A stretch of DNA of 64,000 bases from positions 248,001 to 312,000 of the forward strand of contig LJIA01000005.1 in NCBI GenBank assembly GCA_001295775.1, given 5' to 3'. The position numbers were made by a program, and so were the translations under genes. This stretch comes from a beta proteobacterium AAP99 (lineage in GTDB: Bacteria > Pseudomonadota > Gammaproteobacteria > Burkholderiales > Burkholderiaceae_C). Positions 1-7,497 of this stretch are shown one piece after another; the stretch's first letter is position 1; each line of letters begins with the position of its first letter. The notes below the pieces were generated by a model. It saw only the letters and a list, made by a program, of their open reading frames with translations. It was not told where the DNA came from and searched no databases.

Positions 1-1
1 C

Positions 2-922
2 AAGGTGGTCTTCACCATAGGCTTCTGCAACACCGGCGTGGCCCTGCGCGCCATCGACACCTTCCAGAACGCGAAGCACGTGCTCGTGGTGCCGGTCTCG
101 ACAGGTACGGCAGTCACCGCCAAATTCCCGGCCAAGGACAGCTACATCTTTCGCATGAGCGCGCGGGACGCCATCCAGGCGCCGTTTCTGGTGGAAGAGA
201 TCGTCGAGCGCCGCAAACTGCGCCGCGTGGCGATCTTTGCCGACAAGACCGGCTACGGCGAGGGCGGCCTGAAGGACGTGACCGCGGCGCTCAAGGAGCG
301 CGGGCTGGACCCCGTGTACGTGGCGCGCTTCGACATCGGCGTGAAGTCGCTGGTGAGCGAAATGGAAGCCGCGCGCGACGCCGGCGCGCAGGCCATCGTG
401 TCCTACACGGTCGGCCCGGAGCAGGGCGTGGTGGTCCGCAGCCGCGGCCAGGCTGGCGTCAGCGCCCAGCTCTTCGGCCCCTGGCCCATGAGCTTCCGCA
501 CCGTCTGGGACACCGCCGGCAGCGCGGCCAACGGCGTGTTCATGGTGCAGACCATCATCGAGGACAGCGGCAACTCCCGGCGCAACAGCTTCATCCTGGG
601 CCTGAACCGCAAGCTGCAGGGCAAGCCCGTGCCCTCGCTGATGGCGGCGGCGCAGAGCTATGACGCCGTGCTCTTCATGTTCCAGGTGCTGATGCAGGCC
701 GGCTTTGACACCTCCGGGCCCAACCTCAAGCGCACCATGGAGAACATGAAGAAGCCCTATCTGGGCGTGGTGGCGACGCACGACGGCCCCTTCTCGGTGG
801 ATGACAAGGATGCATTCAGCCGCAACATGATCTTCCTGGGCCGCTGGAACAACGGCTCGATCGACTTCGCCTACCCGGCCGACGCCCGGCGCAGCGCGAT
901 CGCCAGCAAGAAGACCAAGTAA
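2..922 (+). CDS. ABC transporter periplasmic solute-binding protein, branched-chain amino-acid type (5' truncated)
   Basis: C-terminal ~306 residues of a type-1 periplasmic binding protein (LivK/Leu-Ile-Val-binding family), which delivers amino acids or related small carboxylates to an ABC permease. The N-terminus and signal peptide lie before the window, and the frame is open to base 2. The fold is suggested by alternating strands and helices typical of the family: the [12 protein letters not shown] segment resembles the usual second-lobe start, followed by a [12 protein letters not shown] strand and a long C-terminal lobe ending in a KKTK tail. Family members run about 380-400 residues, so roughly a quarter is missing. 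No permease or ATPase genes follow, and the next gene is glyA. The substrate cannot be read from the sequence. Confidence 0.8.
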   Translation, partial: KVVFTIGFCNTGVALRAIDTFQNAKHVLVVPVSTGTAVTAKFPAKDSYIFRMSARDAIQAPFLVEEIVERRKLRRVAIFADKTGYGEGGLKDVTAALKERGLDPVYVARFDIGVKSLVSEMEAARDAGAQAIVSYTVGPEQGVVVRSRGQAGVSAQLFGPWPMSFRTVWDTAGSAANGVFMVQTIIEDSGNSRRNSFILGLNRKLQGKPVPSLMAAAQSYDAVLFMFQVLMQAGFDTSGPNLKRTMENMKKPYLGVVATHDGPFSVDDKDAFSRNMIFLGRWNNGSIDFAYPADARRSAIASKKTK

Positions 923-937
923 ACTTTCAGCACCATC

Positions 938-1007
938 ATCCCCGCGCAACTGGCGCAACGTGGACAACGCTCCACCAAGGTGAACTGACACCGGGAAGCG
1001 CGGGGAT
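938..1007. repeat. Inverted repeat in the glyA leader
   Basis: ATCCCCGCGC at 938-947 is the exact reverse complement of GCGCGGGGAT at 998-1007, with 50 nt between the arms. It lies in the 173-nt gap between the binding-protein stop and glyA. It could terminate the upstream transcript or structure the glyA leader. No glycine-riboswitch core is visible. Confidence 0.4.
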
Positions 1008-1095
1008 CGGTGCGGCGCACGCTGCACCGAGCCGAGCGCCTGGGCATCCCGATGGCCGATTGAATCCACCCACCTTCTCGCAAGGGGCATCGACC

Positions 1096-2337
1096 ATGTT
1101 TTCACGCAATCAGCTTATTGAGCACACCGATCCCGAGCTCTGGGCCGCCATCCAGAAGGAAAACGCGCGCCAGGAGCACCACATCGAACTCATCGCCAGC
1201 GAGAACTACACCTCGCCGGCCGTGATGGCCGCCCAGGGCAGCCAGCTCACCAACAAGTACGCCGAGGGCTACCCCGGCAAGCGCTACTACGGTGGCTGCG
1301 AGTTTGTGGACATTGCCGAGCAGCTGGCCATTGAGCGCATCAAGCAGCTGTTTGGCGCAGACGCTGCCAACGTGCAGCCGCACTGCGGGGCGAGTGCCAA
1401 CCAGGCCGTGTTCCTTGCCTTCCTGAAGCCGGGCGACACCATCATGGGCATGTCGCTTGCTGAAGGCGGCCACCTCACGCACGGCATGCCGCTGAACATG
1501 AGCGGCAAGTGGTTCAACGTCGTCTCCTACGGGCTGAACGCCAAGGAAGAGATCGACTACGACGCCATGGAACAGAAGGCGCACGAGACCAAGCCCAAGC
1601 TCATCATCGCCGGCGCCAGCGCCTACAGCCTGCACATCGACTTTGCGCGCTTTGCCAAGGTGGCCAAGGACGTGGGCGCCATCTTCATGGTGGACATGGC
1701 GCACTACGCCGGCCTGATTGCCGCGGGCGTCTACCCCAACCCCGTGCCGCATGCCGATGTGGTCACCTCCACCACCCACAAGAGCCTGCGCGGCCCGCGC
1801 GGCGGCATCATCCTCATGAAGGCCGAGCACGAGAAGGCCATCAACAGCGCCGTGTTCCCCGGCCTGCAGGGCGGCCCGCTGATGCACGTGATCGCCGGCA
1901 AGGCCGTGGCCTTCAAGGAAGCGCTCACGCCCGAGTTCAAGCTGTATCAGCAGCAGGTCATCAAGAACGCCGATGTCATGGCCCGCACCCTGGTCGCGCG
2001 CGGCCTGCGCATCGTCTCCGGCGGCACGCAGAGCCACGTCATGCTCGTGGACCTGCGTCCCAAGGGCATCACCGGCAAGGAAGCCGAAAAGGTGCTGGGC
2101 GAGGCCCACATCACCGTCAACAAGAACGGCATCCCCAATGACCCGGAAAAGGCCATGATCACCAGCGGCATCCGCTTAGGTTCACCGGCCATGACCACCC
2201 GGGGCTTCAAGGAAGAAGAAGCCGCACTCACCGCCAACCTGGTGGCCGACGTGCTGGAAGACCGCAGCGAAGCCAACATCGCCGCTGTGCGCGCCAAGGT
2301 CAACGCCCTGACCGCCCGCTTCCCGGTGTACGGCTGA
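1096..2337 (+). CDS. glyA: Serine hydroxymethyltransferase
   Basis: Cytosolic PLP enzyme that interconverts serine and glycine while loading one-carbon units onto tetrahydrofolate. The predicted protein is 413 residues, the usual bacterial length. The N-terminus ([11 protein letters not shown], residues 30-40) and the PLP-lysine motif [14 protein letters not shown], with the Schiff-base lysine at residue 229, are clear. An in-frame ATG lies 36 nt upstream. I prefer the ATG at 1096 because MFSRNQL matches family N-termini and AAGGGG (1082-1087) sits at Shine-Dalgarno distance. A strong terminator follows directly. In many betaproteobacteria glyA is followed by nrdR; here nrdR lies 4.4 kb away, with an island, an acetyltransferase and chrA in between. 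Confidence 0.97.
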   Translation: MFSRNQLIEHTDPELWAAIQKENARQEHHIELIASENYTSPAVMAAQGSQLTNKYAEGYPGKRYYGGCEFVDIAEQLAIERIKQLFGADAANVQPHCGASANQAVFLAFLKPGDTIMGMSLAEGGHLTHGMPLNMSGKWFNVVSYGLNAKEEIDYDAMEQKAHETKPKLIIAGASAYSLHIDFARFAKVAKDVGAIFMVDMAHYAGLIAAGVYPNPVPHADVVTSTTHKSLRGPRGGIILMKAEHEKAINSAVFPGLQGGPLMHVIAGKAVAFKEALTPEFKLYQQQVIKNADVMARTLVARGLRIVSGGTQSHVMLVDLRPKGITGKEAEKVLGEAHITVNKNGIPNDPEKAMITSGIRLGSPAMTTRGFKEEEAALTANLVADVLEDRSEANIAAVRAKVNALTARFPVYG

Positions 2338-2354
2338 CCGATTCAGGCGCAGCC

Positions 2355-2425
2355 AAAGCAAAAGGGCCGCAGATTCTGCGGCCCTTTTTCATTCGACCCG
2401 GCAACGCGGATCGAGAGTTCATGCG
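2355..2425. repeat. Left direct repeat flanking the low-GC island
   Basis: This 71-bp stretch (glyA terminator plus about 40 bp) matches 4346-4416 in the same orientation with nine mismatches by eye and no gaps. At its right end it runs into the first 17 bp of a dispersed-repeat copy (ATGCGGACTCTGAAGAC, 2421-2437), which then stops. Confidence 0.85.
2364..2389 (+). terminator. Rho-independent terminator of glyA
   Basis: GGGCCGCAG (2364-2372), a 3-nt loop, CTGCGGCCC (2376-2384), then five T. It lies 26 nt after the glyA stop. The A-run before the stem lets it work in both directions. The same hairpin recurs at 4355-4375 on the far side of the island. Confidence 0.9.
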
Positions 2426-2466
2426 GACTCTGAAGACAATACATCAGCCTGAGGTCGTAGTCTTGG

Positions 2467-2817
2467 TCATGGCTCCTTTAACTCGGAAGAAAGAACTCTT
2501 ACCAATAAATATATAGTTGCAACCGCCACAAATAGCGTCAGCAGCAAAAGATAAACATCAAGATCGAATTGCCTAAAGTAGACAGACAAAATAACTTGCG
2601 GCAAAAAAACTAAGACAAGGGAGAGACCCACGTAGATCCACAGCAGAAAACCACTGAGAAGCCCTACTGGCTTGCCTGCAAATTGCCGCCTTCGAAAATA
2701 ATTTATTAACACAAAAGCATTAGAAATGGCTATGCCGACACTAAACCCCCAAGCAACGTGAAAAATACAGAGAAACAAACCAACATTTGCTTGGATTTGG
2801 AAATACAAAGGAGACAC
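2467..2817 (-). CDS. Hypothetical small membrane protein in the island
   Basis: I do not recognise a family. The 116 residues hold three or four hydrophobic segments (about 10-33, 50-75 and 84-107), joined by a basic RRRQF loop near residue 43, so an inner-membrane protein is likely. The start is GTG at 2817, placed 4 nt after the stop of a 35-aa Gly/Ser-rich ORF on the same strand, so the two may be translationally coupled. Base composition is visibly less GC-rich than in the flanking chromosome, with codons such as AAA, TTA and AAT that neighbours avoid. It is the last gene of the minus-strand cassette-like cluster and stops near the left flanking repeat. Confidence 0.6.
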   Translation of the reverse strand: MSPLYFQIQANVGLFLCIFHVAWGFSVGIAISNAFVLINYFRRRQFAGKPVGLLSGFLLWIYVGLSLVLVFLPQVILSVYFRQFDLDVYLLLLTLFVAVATIYLLVRVLSSELKEP

Positions 2818-2821
2818 CTAA

Positions 2822-2929
2822 TCAGCCTCTACAAGACGAAGAACTCGAACCGGAACCAGAGCCAGAACCTCCACCGCTCGCAGAACCGTGGCGACCTTGC
2901 AACCACGAAATAGGGCTAGGTCTTACCAT
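2822..2929 (-). CDS. Possible 35-residue peptide with Gly/Ser-rich tail
   Basis: Short ORF starting ATG at 2929 (MVRPSPISWLQGRHG...) and ending in a run alternating Gly and Ser, then SSSSSCRG and TGA. The tail looks like a genuine protein end. The ATG overlaps the end of another minus-strand ORF (2923-3039, stop TAA 2923-2925) in a different frame. The two may be one gene broken by a frameshift, in which case this is its C-terminus. Its stop is 4 nt before the GTG of the membrane-protein ORF. Function unknown. Confidence 0.3.
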   Translation of the reverse strand: MVRPSPISWLQGRHGSASGGGSGSGSGSSSSSCRG

Positions 2930-3039
2930 TTTTCCATCGCAGCACTCGCAATTTCGGCCAAATTTTGAATCTGCCGCTTCCGTTCAAGAGCGGCTTCCGA
3001 CAAGCGGAAGGCAGACTTCGATGAAATGCGTTCAATCAT
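2923..3039 (-). CDS. Possible 38-residue ORF in the island (perhaps frameshifted)
   Basis: ATG at 3039 begins MIERISSKSAFRLSEAAL and continues as a charged, probably helical peptide ending AAMEKW. The composition is protein-like but no family is recognised. The next ORF (2822-2929) overlaps it in another frame and carries a Gly/Ser-rich tail. A single indel near 2927 would join the two. It overlaps a GCTTCCG/CGGAAG inverted repeat (about 2975-3015) that contains ACAAGCGGAA, shared with the genome's dispersed repeat. Confidence 0.25.
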   Translation of the reverse strand: MIERISSKSAFRLSEAALERKRQIQNLAEIASAAMEKW

Positions 3040-3098
3040 TTTCAGCCATACTGACGTAGGCAAAATGCAGGGCCCGACCCAGATCCTCTGCTGTAGTG

Positions 3099-3647
3099 CT
3101 AGACCGACTCCGCACAATGAATCCCGCGAAGCCTGAGAGACGCACACACTCGATCAACGATGGCATCGCTCTCTCCGTCTGATATGAAGTACTGACCATT
3201 TTGTACGGCTTGATACCCGGTCGGGAGGCCGAAAACCGGTGGGTCGAAGTTCTTCACAGAGCCTTCAAAGTAGTAATTCCATTCGCTTGGCCCACCAGGC
3301 TTGTTTGAGAATACAACCTCAAATTGCCGCAACCACTTCGCGAATGCTGTATTGATTTTATGTAGTTCGGGAAAGCTCACTTTCAGTGCTGCCGAGAGAA
3401 AGTGAACTTCGCCTACAGACCACAACGCTCCACGTACTTGACGCGGCAGATAGAGTGTTGCGACTGGTGAAGCGCTGGTGTCAATCGAGCCGGCTAGTGT
3501 GTATGCAAGTTGGCCGAAGTCTCGGAAGTAAAGAACGATGGCTCGATCAGTTTCGGTTTCCTCCGGAGGCACGGGCAAGCCTTTAAACCACTGGCGCACA
3601 GAGCTTGTTGTCGCGGGGTCTTCGATGAACCGATAGATGGTGCTCAT
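3099..3647 (-). CDS. Hypothetical soluble protein, integron-cassette style
   Basis: Protein of 182 residues with no signal peptide or membrane segment. It begins MSTIYRFIEDPATT and ends RGIHCAESV, and is rich in aromatic residues (WNYYFEGSV near residue 123). No family is recognised. The ATG at 3647 is 7 nt inside the right edge of an attC-like hairpin (3655-3744), the spacing expected for a gene at the head of a cassette. The stop TAG (3099-3101) is embedded in a sequence resembling one arm of that hairpin (CTGTAGTGCTAG against CTGTAGTGTTAG). Low-GC composition supports horizontal origin. Confidence 0.6.
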   Translation of the reverse strand: MSTIYRFIEDPATTSSVRQWFKGLPVPPEETETDRAIVLYFRDFGQLAYTLAGSIDTSASPVATLYLPRQVRGALWSVGEVHFLSAALKVSFPELHKINTAFAKWLRQFEVVFSNKPGGPSEWNYYFEGSVKNFDPPVFGLPTGYQAVQNGQYFISDGESDAIVDRVCASLRLRGIHCAESV

Positions 3648-3654
3648 GCTGTTC

Positions 3655-3744
3655 GGTCAACTTAGCCGTGAGAGGCGGCCAGAGTGAAGCGTCGGGAAGC
3701 ACAAGCGCAGCTTGTGGCTGTCCCTCTCGGCTGTAGTGTTAGGG
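3655..3744 (-). repeat. attC-like recombination site (integron cassette junction)
   Basis: A 90-nt imperfect palindrome between two minus-strand genes. On the + strand the ends are GGTCAAC (3655-3661) and GTTAGGG (3738-3744), with the diagnostic AAC/GTT triplets. Next come AGCCG-TG-AGAGG (3664-3675) pairing with CCTCTCGGCT (3723-3732), leaving two extrahelical bases, TG. Unequal unpaired spacers (TT and GTAGT) separate the R and L boxes, and ACAAGC/GCTTGT (3701-3706, 3710-3715) forms an inner stem. This is the layout of attC sites bound by integron integrases. Each core box deviates from GTTRRRY at one position. No integrase gene lies in the window. Confidence 0.6.
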
Positions 3745-4248
3745 CTAGGACGACCAAATGACATCAAGATCTCCATCAACAAACCCCACCGCAATGGCTT
3801 GCCTAGACTTAAGGATGTTTGAAATGCGTGGCTCTGCTTCGAGCGCACTTTCAACCATTGCCTTTACTTTTTCTAGACACTTTTCCCAATCCGCCCCAGA
3901 GAAGGAAGACGGGATATTGAGTTTTCGCGGCTGAACAGCCCAAACCTCATCGCACGCCCAATCTGAATCATTAGGATCAAATGCCGCTGCGCCAACTAGC
4001 TCGATACCGAATGTGACTCCATCAATCCCCGCAGGCTCGAAAAGATTGAATGAGAACGCCTTTACTTCGCTCGGTACGGGATGGGCGAGCGCCAGTAACA
4101 ACCAATCTCGGAACTCTCGAGGAAAGTTCATTTGAGCGAAAGCCCTGACTAGATATAGACCGCAAATCTGCAACATAAAACGGCGCTTGTGGTCTAAGTC
4201 AAGGCCGTCGCACCCTGCGGAGCATTTATCGGCTCGGGGCCGCGTCAT
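3745..4248 (-). CDS. Hypothetical protein, first gene of the cassette-like cluster
   Basis: No family recognised. The C-terminal half looks globular (FDPNDSDWACDEVWAVQPRK, then a helix EKCLEKVKAMVESALEAEP and a final AIAVGFVDGDLDVIWSS). The start is uncertain. The frame is open back into the duplicated terminator at 4383, which cannot be native coding. ATG codons at 4248 (MTRPRADKC) and 4176 (MLQICGLYL) are the realistic choices, giving 167 or 143 residues, and neither has a good Shine-Dalgarno. The stop TAG lies immediately before the attC-like GTTAGGG box, as in gene cassettes. Confidence 0.5.
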   Translation of the reverse strand: MTRPRADKCSAGCDGLDLDHKRRFMLQICGLYLVRAFAQMNFPREFRDWLLLALAHPVPSEVKAFSFNLFEPAGIDGVTFGIELVGAAAFDPNDSDWACDEVWAVQPRKLNIPSSFSGADWEKCLEKVKAMVESALEAEPRISNILKSRQAIAVGFVDGDLDVIWSS

Positions 4249-4345
4249 GCGGTAGAACTTCTGAACGGCATCAATGACGACCGCAGACCCGACAGGCCGC
4301 CGAAGTCTATCTGGCTGCTCCGCAGAGTGCGAGAGGAGCGCCGCA

Positions 4346-4416
4346 AAAGCAAAAGGGCCGCAGATTCTGCGGCCCTTGTTCATTCGATCCGAAAACGTAG
4401 ATCAAGCATTCATGCG
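4346..4416. repeat. Right direct repeat flanking the low-GC island, with terminator copy
   Basis: Copy of 2355-2425 with nine mismatches by eye. The hairpin GGGCCGCAG/CTGCGGCCC is perfectly kept (4355-4375), but the T-run is broken to TTGTT. It continues into a full copy of the dispersed repeat (4412-4468), whereas the left copy stops after 17 bp of it. Confidence 0.85.
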
Positions 4417-4468
4417 CATCTTCAGGGCAAAGTGGCTGGAGAAGTCCGCCAGACAAGCGGAAAGCCCC
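4412..4468 (+). repeat. Dispersed intergenic repeat, full copy
   Basis: Reads ATGCGCATCTTCAGGGC, then AAAGTGGCTGGAGAAG, then CGCCAGACAAGCGGAAAGC. It is one of ten clear loci in this window and lies 15 nt from the stop of the acetyltransferase gene. Confidence 0.85.
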
Positions 4469-4482
4469 TTGAAGCCGGTCCG

Positions 4483-5061
4483 TTACTGCTTGCCGACCCG
4501 AGTCGCGCGCATAAACCCGTGGCGCTCCAGCCAGGCGCTGGTCCAGTCGTCTTCGTCGGTGGCGATGGCCACGGCCTTCAGGCCGAGCTTCTTGGCGTGG
4601 GCGTCGATGGCCAGCAGGATCTGGTTGGCGAAGCCCTGCTTGCGAAATTCGGGCACCACGTCCAGATCGACCATGCGGCCGTACCAGGCGCCGCCGCTGG
4701 CCAAGGTCATCATGCCGACCATGCCCACGGGCGTCTCGCCGTTCATGGCGAAGTACCACTTGATGGGCAGGCCGCGCTGCTGCTCGTGCATCTCGCGCAC
4801 CTTGCCTTCGGCGTCGGCGCGCATCTTGTTGATGGCCAGCTCGACCTTCTCGCGCAGGTCGGTGTACATCGCCCAGGCGTCCGGCCCGCTGATCTGCTTG
4901 AGCGCAAGGCTGCTGGCCTCGGGCGCGTCGGCCACCGGGCGGATCATCAGCCAGTTGCCCCCGCCCAGGGGCGGCGCGCGGCGCGGGGCGCCGAAGAGCA
5001 TCGCTTCCGAGGTGGTGGCCGCTTCGAGCAGCGCGGGGGAGAGTTTGTCTGGCGAATTCAT
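4483..5061 (-). CDS. GNAT-family N-acetyltransferase
   Basis: Protein of 192 residues in the acetyl-CoA-dependent GNAT fold. The C-terminal half carries the signature: strand MVDLDVVPEF, then the coenzyme-A loop RKQGFANQILL (the R/Q-x-x-G-x-G/A position) and a final WLERHGFMRATRVG strand. The substrate is not predictable. The ORF is open 228 nt further upstream, but that stretch is dispersed-repeat DNA. The ATG at 5061 (MNSPDKLSPALLEA) gives a normal length and is preferred. The gene stands alone on the minus strand between the island and chrA. Confidence 0.8.
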   Translation of the reverse strand: MNSPDKLSPALLEAATTSEAMLFGAPRRAPPLGGGNWLMIRPVADAPEASSLALKQISGPDAWAMYTDLREKVELAINKMRADAEGKVREMHEQQRGLPIKWYFAMNGETPVGMVGMMTLASGGAWYGRMVDLDVVPEFRKQGFANQILLAIDAHAKKLGLKAVAIATDEDDWTSAWLERHGFMRATRVGKQ

Positions 5062-5140
5062 ACAGACCGCAAGCTTATGCGTTTTCAGCACATTGCTGCG
5101 CTGCGACGCCGGGATTTCGCATGAAACAGCAAGCGACTGT

Positions 5141-5318
5141 GCGCGTCTTGAGGGCAAACACGCCCGAAAGCCGCGCCAGGGCTGCGGAAAGCACGGCGCC
5201 GTACTGGCGTTCTGTGCGTGCAAAGCTGAAAAACAAGAGTGGCTCTGGAAGCCATTCTTCAGACCAAAATGGCTGGAAAGCCGCGCCAAACATGCGGAAA
5301 CCCGCTTTGGATCGCATC
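5141..5318 (+). repeat. Two adjacent dispersed-repeat copies
   Basis: A diverged copy at about 5141-5190 (GCCGCGCCAGGGCTGCGGAAAGC) is followed by a better one at 5253-5309 (TTCTTCAGACCAAAATGG, then AAAGCCGCGCC, then ATGCGGAAACCC). They fill most of the 273-bp gap between the acetyltransferase and chrA genes. Nothing else is visible there. Confidence 0.75.
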
Positions 5319-5334
5319 GGAATCACCCGGATGC

Positions 5335-6711
5335 TCAACCCAGCAGCGCATTCAGCACCACCCCCAGCACGGCCGCGGCGCCGATCACCTCGATCACGCC
5401 GCGCTTGAACACGAACAGCGCCGCAGCGGCGGCCAACGCAATGGCCAGGCTTGCGGCGTAGCGCGCGTCCATGGCGGCCGGCCCCCAGAGCACGGCCGCA
5501 GCAAAGAACGCGGCCAGCTTGGCAATGCCGCCGACCACGGCGGCTGACACCGCGGCCAGCGGCGCGGCCAGGCGGCTGTGCTGCCGGCCGCTTTCCACCA
5601 GCGGCCCGCCGATCAGGATGAACAGGAAGCTCGGCAGGAAGGTGAAGAAAGTCACCACGCTGGCGGCCAGCGCCCCGGCCGCGGCAGGCGACGCAGCGAG
5701 CTGCTCGGCCGCGCCCCAGCCGCCCACATAGCCCACAAAGGCCACCACCATGATCAGCGGGCCGGGCGTGGTTTCGCCCAGGGCCAGGCCGTCGATCATC
5801 TGCGTGGCCGTGAGCCAGCCGTAGTGGTCCACCGCCCCTTGATAGACATAGGGCAGCACGGCATAGGCGCCGCCAAAGGTGAGCAGCGCCACCTTGGTGA
5901 AGAACCAGCCCATCTGCGTGAGCGCGCCCTGCCAGCCGTAGAGCGCCGTCAGCACCGCCATCGGCGCCACCCAGAGCACCGCGCCCGCGGCCAGCAGCAG
6001 GGCCAGGCGCTGCGGCGAGAAGCGCGCGTGGGCTGGCGGCGGCGTGTGGTCGTCAATCACATGGCCGCCGGTGTCTGCGGTGGCGCCGCCGGCTGGCGCA
6101 TGTGAAGCCGGCGCCCAGTGCTGCGCGGTGAACACGCCCACCAGCGCCGCCGCAGCAATCACCCACGGAAAGGCCACGCCCGCCAGCAGCGCCGCAAAGC
6201 TTGCCAGCGCCGGGGCCCAGGCCAGCGGCGCGCGCAGCACCTTGCTGCCCAGGCGCCAGCCGGCAAAGGCAATCACCGCCACCACGGCCGGCTTGATGCC
6301 CCAGAACAGGCCCTGCACCCAGCCCAGATTGCCGTGCGCCATGTACAGCCAGGACAGACCGATCAAGATAAACAGCGAAGGCAGCACAAACAGCCCGCCG
6401 GCGACGAGGCCGCCCCAGGTGCGGTGCATCAGCCAGCCGATGTAGGTGGCCAGCTGCTGCGCCTCCGGCCCCGGCAGCACCATGCAGTAGTTCAGGGCAT
6501 GCAGAAAGCGCCGCTCGCTGATCCAGCGGCGCCGCTGGACCAGCTCGCTGTGCATGATGGCGATCTGCCCGGCCGGGCCGCCAAAGCTGATGAAGCCCAG
6601 CTTGAGCCAGAAGCGCAGGGCCTCGCTCAAAGGCACTGTGGGCGCGGCAGGCGCGGCAGTGTCGCTGGGTGGGGCCGCAGGGCGCGCCGCGGCGTGGGGC
6701 GTATCAGACAT
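5335..6711 (-). CDS. chrA: Chromate transporter, long-chain ChrA type
   Basis: Inner-membrane protein of the CHR superfamily, which exports chromate. The 458 residues contain the two homologous halves of long-chain CHR proteins. The first starts LKLGFISFGGPAGQIAIMH and reaches MVLPGPEAQQLATYIG; the second has TKVALLTFGGAYAVLP and ALGETTPGPLIMV. The halves are joined by a polar linker with ASHAPAGGATADTGGH. About ten hydrophobic segments are visible. The ORF opens 54 codons earlier, but that stretch would read into the divergent nrdR gene. The ATG at 6711 (MSDTPHAA) is preferred. No chrB regulator is adjacent. Actual chromate resistance is inferred from family only. Confidence 0.88.
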   Translation of the reverse strand: MSDTPHAAARPAAPPSDTAAPAAPTVPLSEALRFWLKLGFISFGGPAGQIAIMHSELVQRRRWISERRFLHALNYCMVLPGPEAQQLATYIGWLMHRTWGGLVAGGLFVLPSLFILIGLSWLYMAHGNLGWVQGLFWGIKPAVVAVIAFAGWRLGSKVLRAPLAWAPALASFAALLAGVAFPWVIAAAALVGVFTAQHWAPASHAPAGGATADTGGHVIDDHTPPPAHARFSPQRLALLLAAGAVLWVAPMAVLTALYGWQGALTQMGWFFTKVALLTFGGAYAVLPYVYQGAVDHYGWLTATQMIDGLALGETTPGPLIMVVAFVGYVGGWGAAEQLAASPAAAGALAASVVTFFTFLPSFLFILIGGPLVESGRQHSRLAAPLAAVSAAVVGGIAKLAAFFAAAVLWGPAAMDARYAASLAIALAAAAALFVFKRGVIEVIGAAAVLGVVLNALLG

Positions 6712-6783
6712 GTGGCCGATCTTAGGCAGGGCAGATGACACGCCGGACCATGGCCCAGGCACAAGCAATGCAAAAATCCCGCA

Positions 6784-7254
6784 ATGCGCTGCCCCTTCTG
6801 CAACCACGACGACACCGCCGTGCTTGAAACCCGTGCCTCGGATGACGGCACCGTCCTGCGCCGCCGCCGGCAATGCCCGGCCTGCGAGAAGCGCTTCACC
6901 ACCTATGAACGCGCCGAGCTGAGCTTCCCGCTGGTGGTCAAGAAGAACGGCAGCCGCGTGGAGTACGACCAGTCCAAGCTGCGCGCCTCGCTCGGCCTGT
7001 CGCTGCGCAAGCGCCCGGTCACGGCCGAGAGCCTGGAGGCCGCGATCGGCCGGATCGAATCCAAGCTCATGAGCTCGGCGGAGAAGGAAATCCCCTCCGA
7101 GCGCCTGGGCGAACTGGTGATGCGCGAGCTCAAGAAGCTCGACAAGGTGGCCTACATCCGCTTTGCCAGCGTCTACAAGAGCTTCGAGGACGTGGACGAG
7201 TTTGCCGACGCCGTGCTCGAACTCAAGCCGCGCAAGGACAAGCCGGGCGCCTGA
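6784..7254 (+). CDS. nrdR: Transcriptional repressor NrdR
   Basis: Represses ribonucleotide reductase genes in response to bound (d)ATP. The 156-residue length is typical. The N-terminal zinc ribbon has Cys3, Cys6, Cys31 and Cys34 (RCPFC, then [11 protein letters not shown]), followed by FTTYERAE and an ATP-cone domain (about 49-139). The gene is divergent from chrA, with a 72-bp gap holding both promoters. Its usual upstream partner glyA lies 4.4 kb upstream here, and ribD follows further down, so the ancestral glyA-nrdR-ribD order is interrupted. Confidence 0.97.
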   Translation: MRCPFCNHDDTAVLETRASDDGTVLRRRRQCPACEKRFTTYERAELSFPLVVKKNGSRVEYDQSKLRASLGLSLRKRPVTAESLEAAIGRIESKLMSSAEKEIPSERLGELVMRELKKLDKVAYIRFASVYKSFEDVDEFADAVLELKPRKDKPGA

Positions 7255-7409
7255 GCCCGGCTGGGCCGGCGGCTCGCCGCAAGGCCTGCGCCTGAGGTCA
7301 TTCGATGGGTGACGCGCAGCCCAAAAGCGCGCCAGATCGGGGCGGTTTGCGCTGAATCAAGCGCCGAACACTGCGAACGTTTTCGGCGCTATTCGACCCA
7401 TGCTTCCCC

Positions 7410-7438
7410 CTTGGAATTGCCCGCACAGCCCCTAGTTT
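7410..7438 (+). promoter_or_regulatory. Putative sigma-32 (heat-shock) promoter of the hsp20 gene
   Basis: CTTGGAA (7410-7416) and CCCCTAGTTT (7429-7438) with a 12-nt spacer resemble the RpoH consensus CTTGAA and CCCCATnT. It lies about 60 nt upstream of the small heat-shock gene. Promoter strength is not known. Confidence 0.55.
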
Positions 7439-7497
7439 GGGTGCATGGACGCGCAAGCTGATGCGTCCGCTGCCCCAAACCCCAAGGAGGTTGACCC

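Noticed and set aside
923-1095. Glycine riboswitch upstream of glyA
   Set aside because: No conserved aptamer core is visible, only an inverted repeat; the position alone is not evidence.
3745-4383. Start codon at 4383 for the first cassette gene
   Set aside because: It would place the N-terminus inside the duplicated glyA terminator; later ATG codons are more credible.
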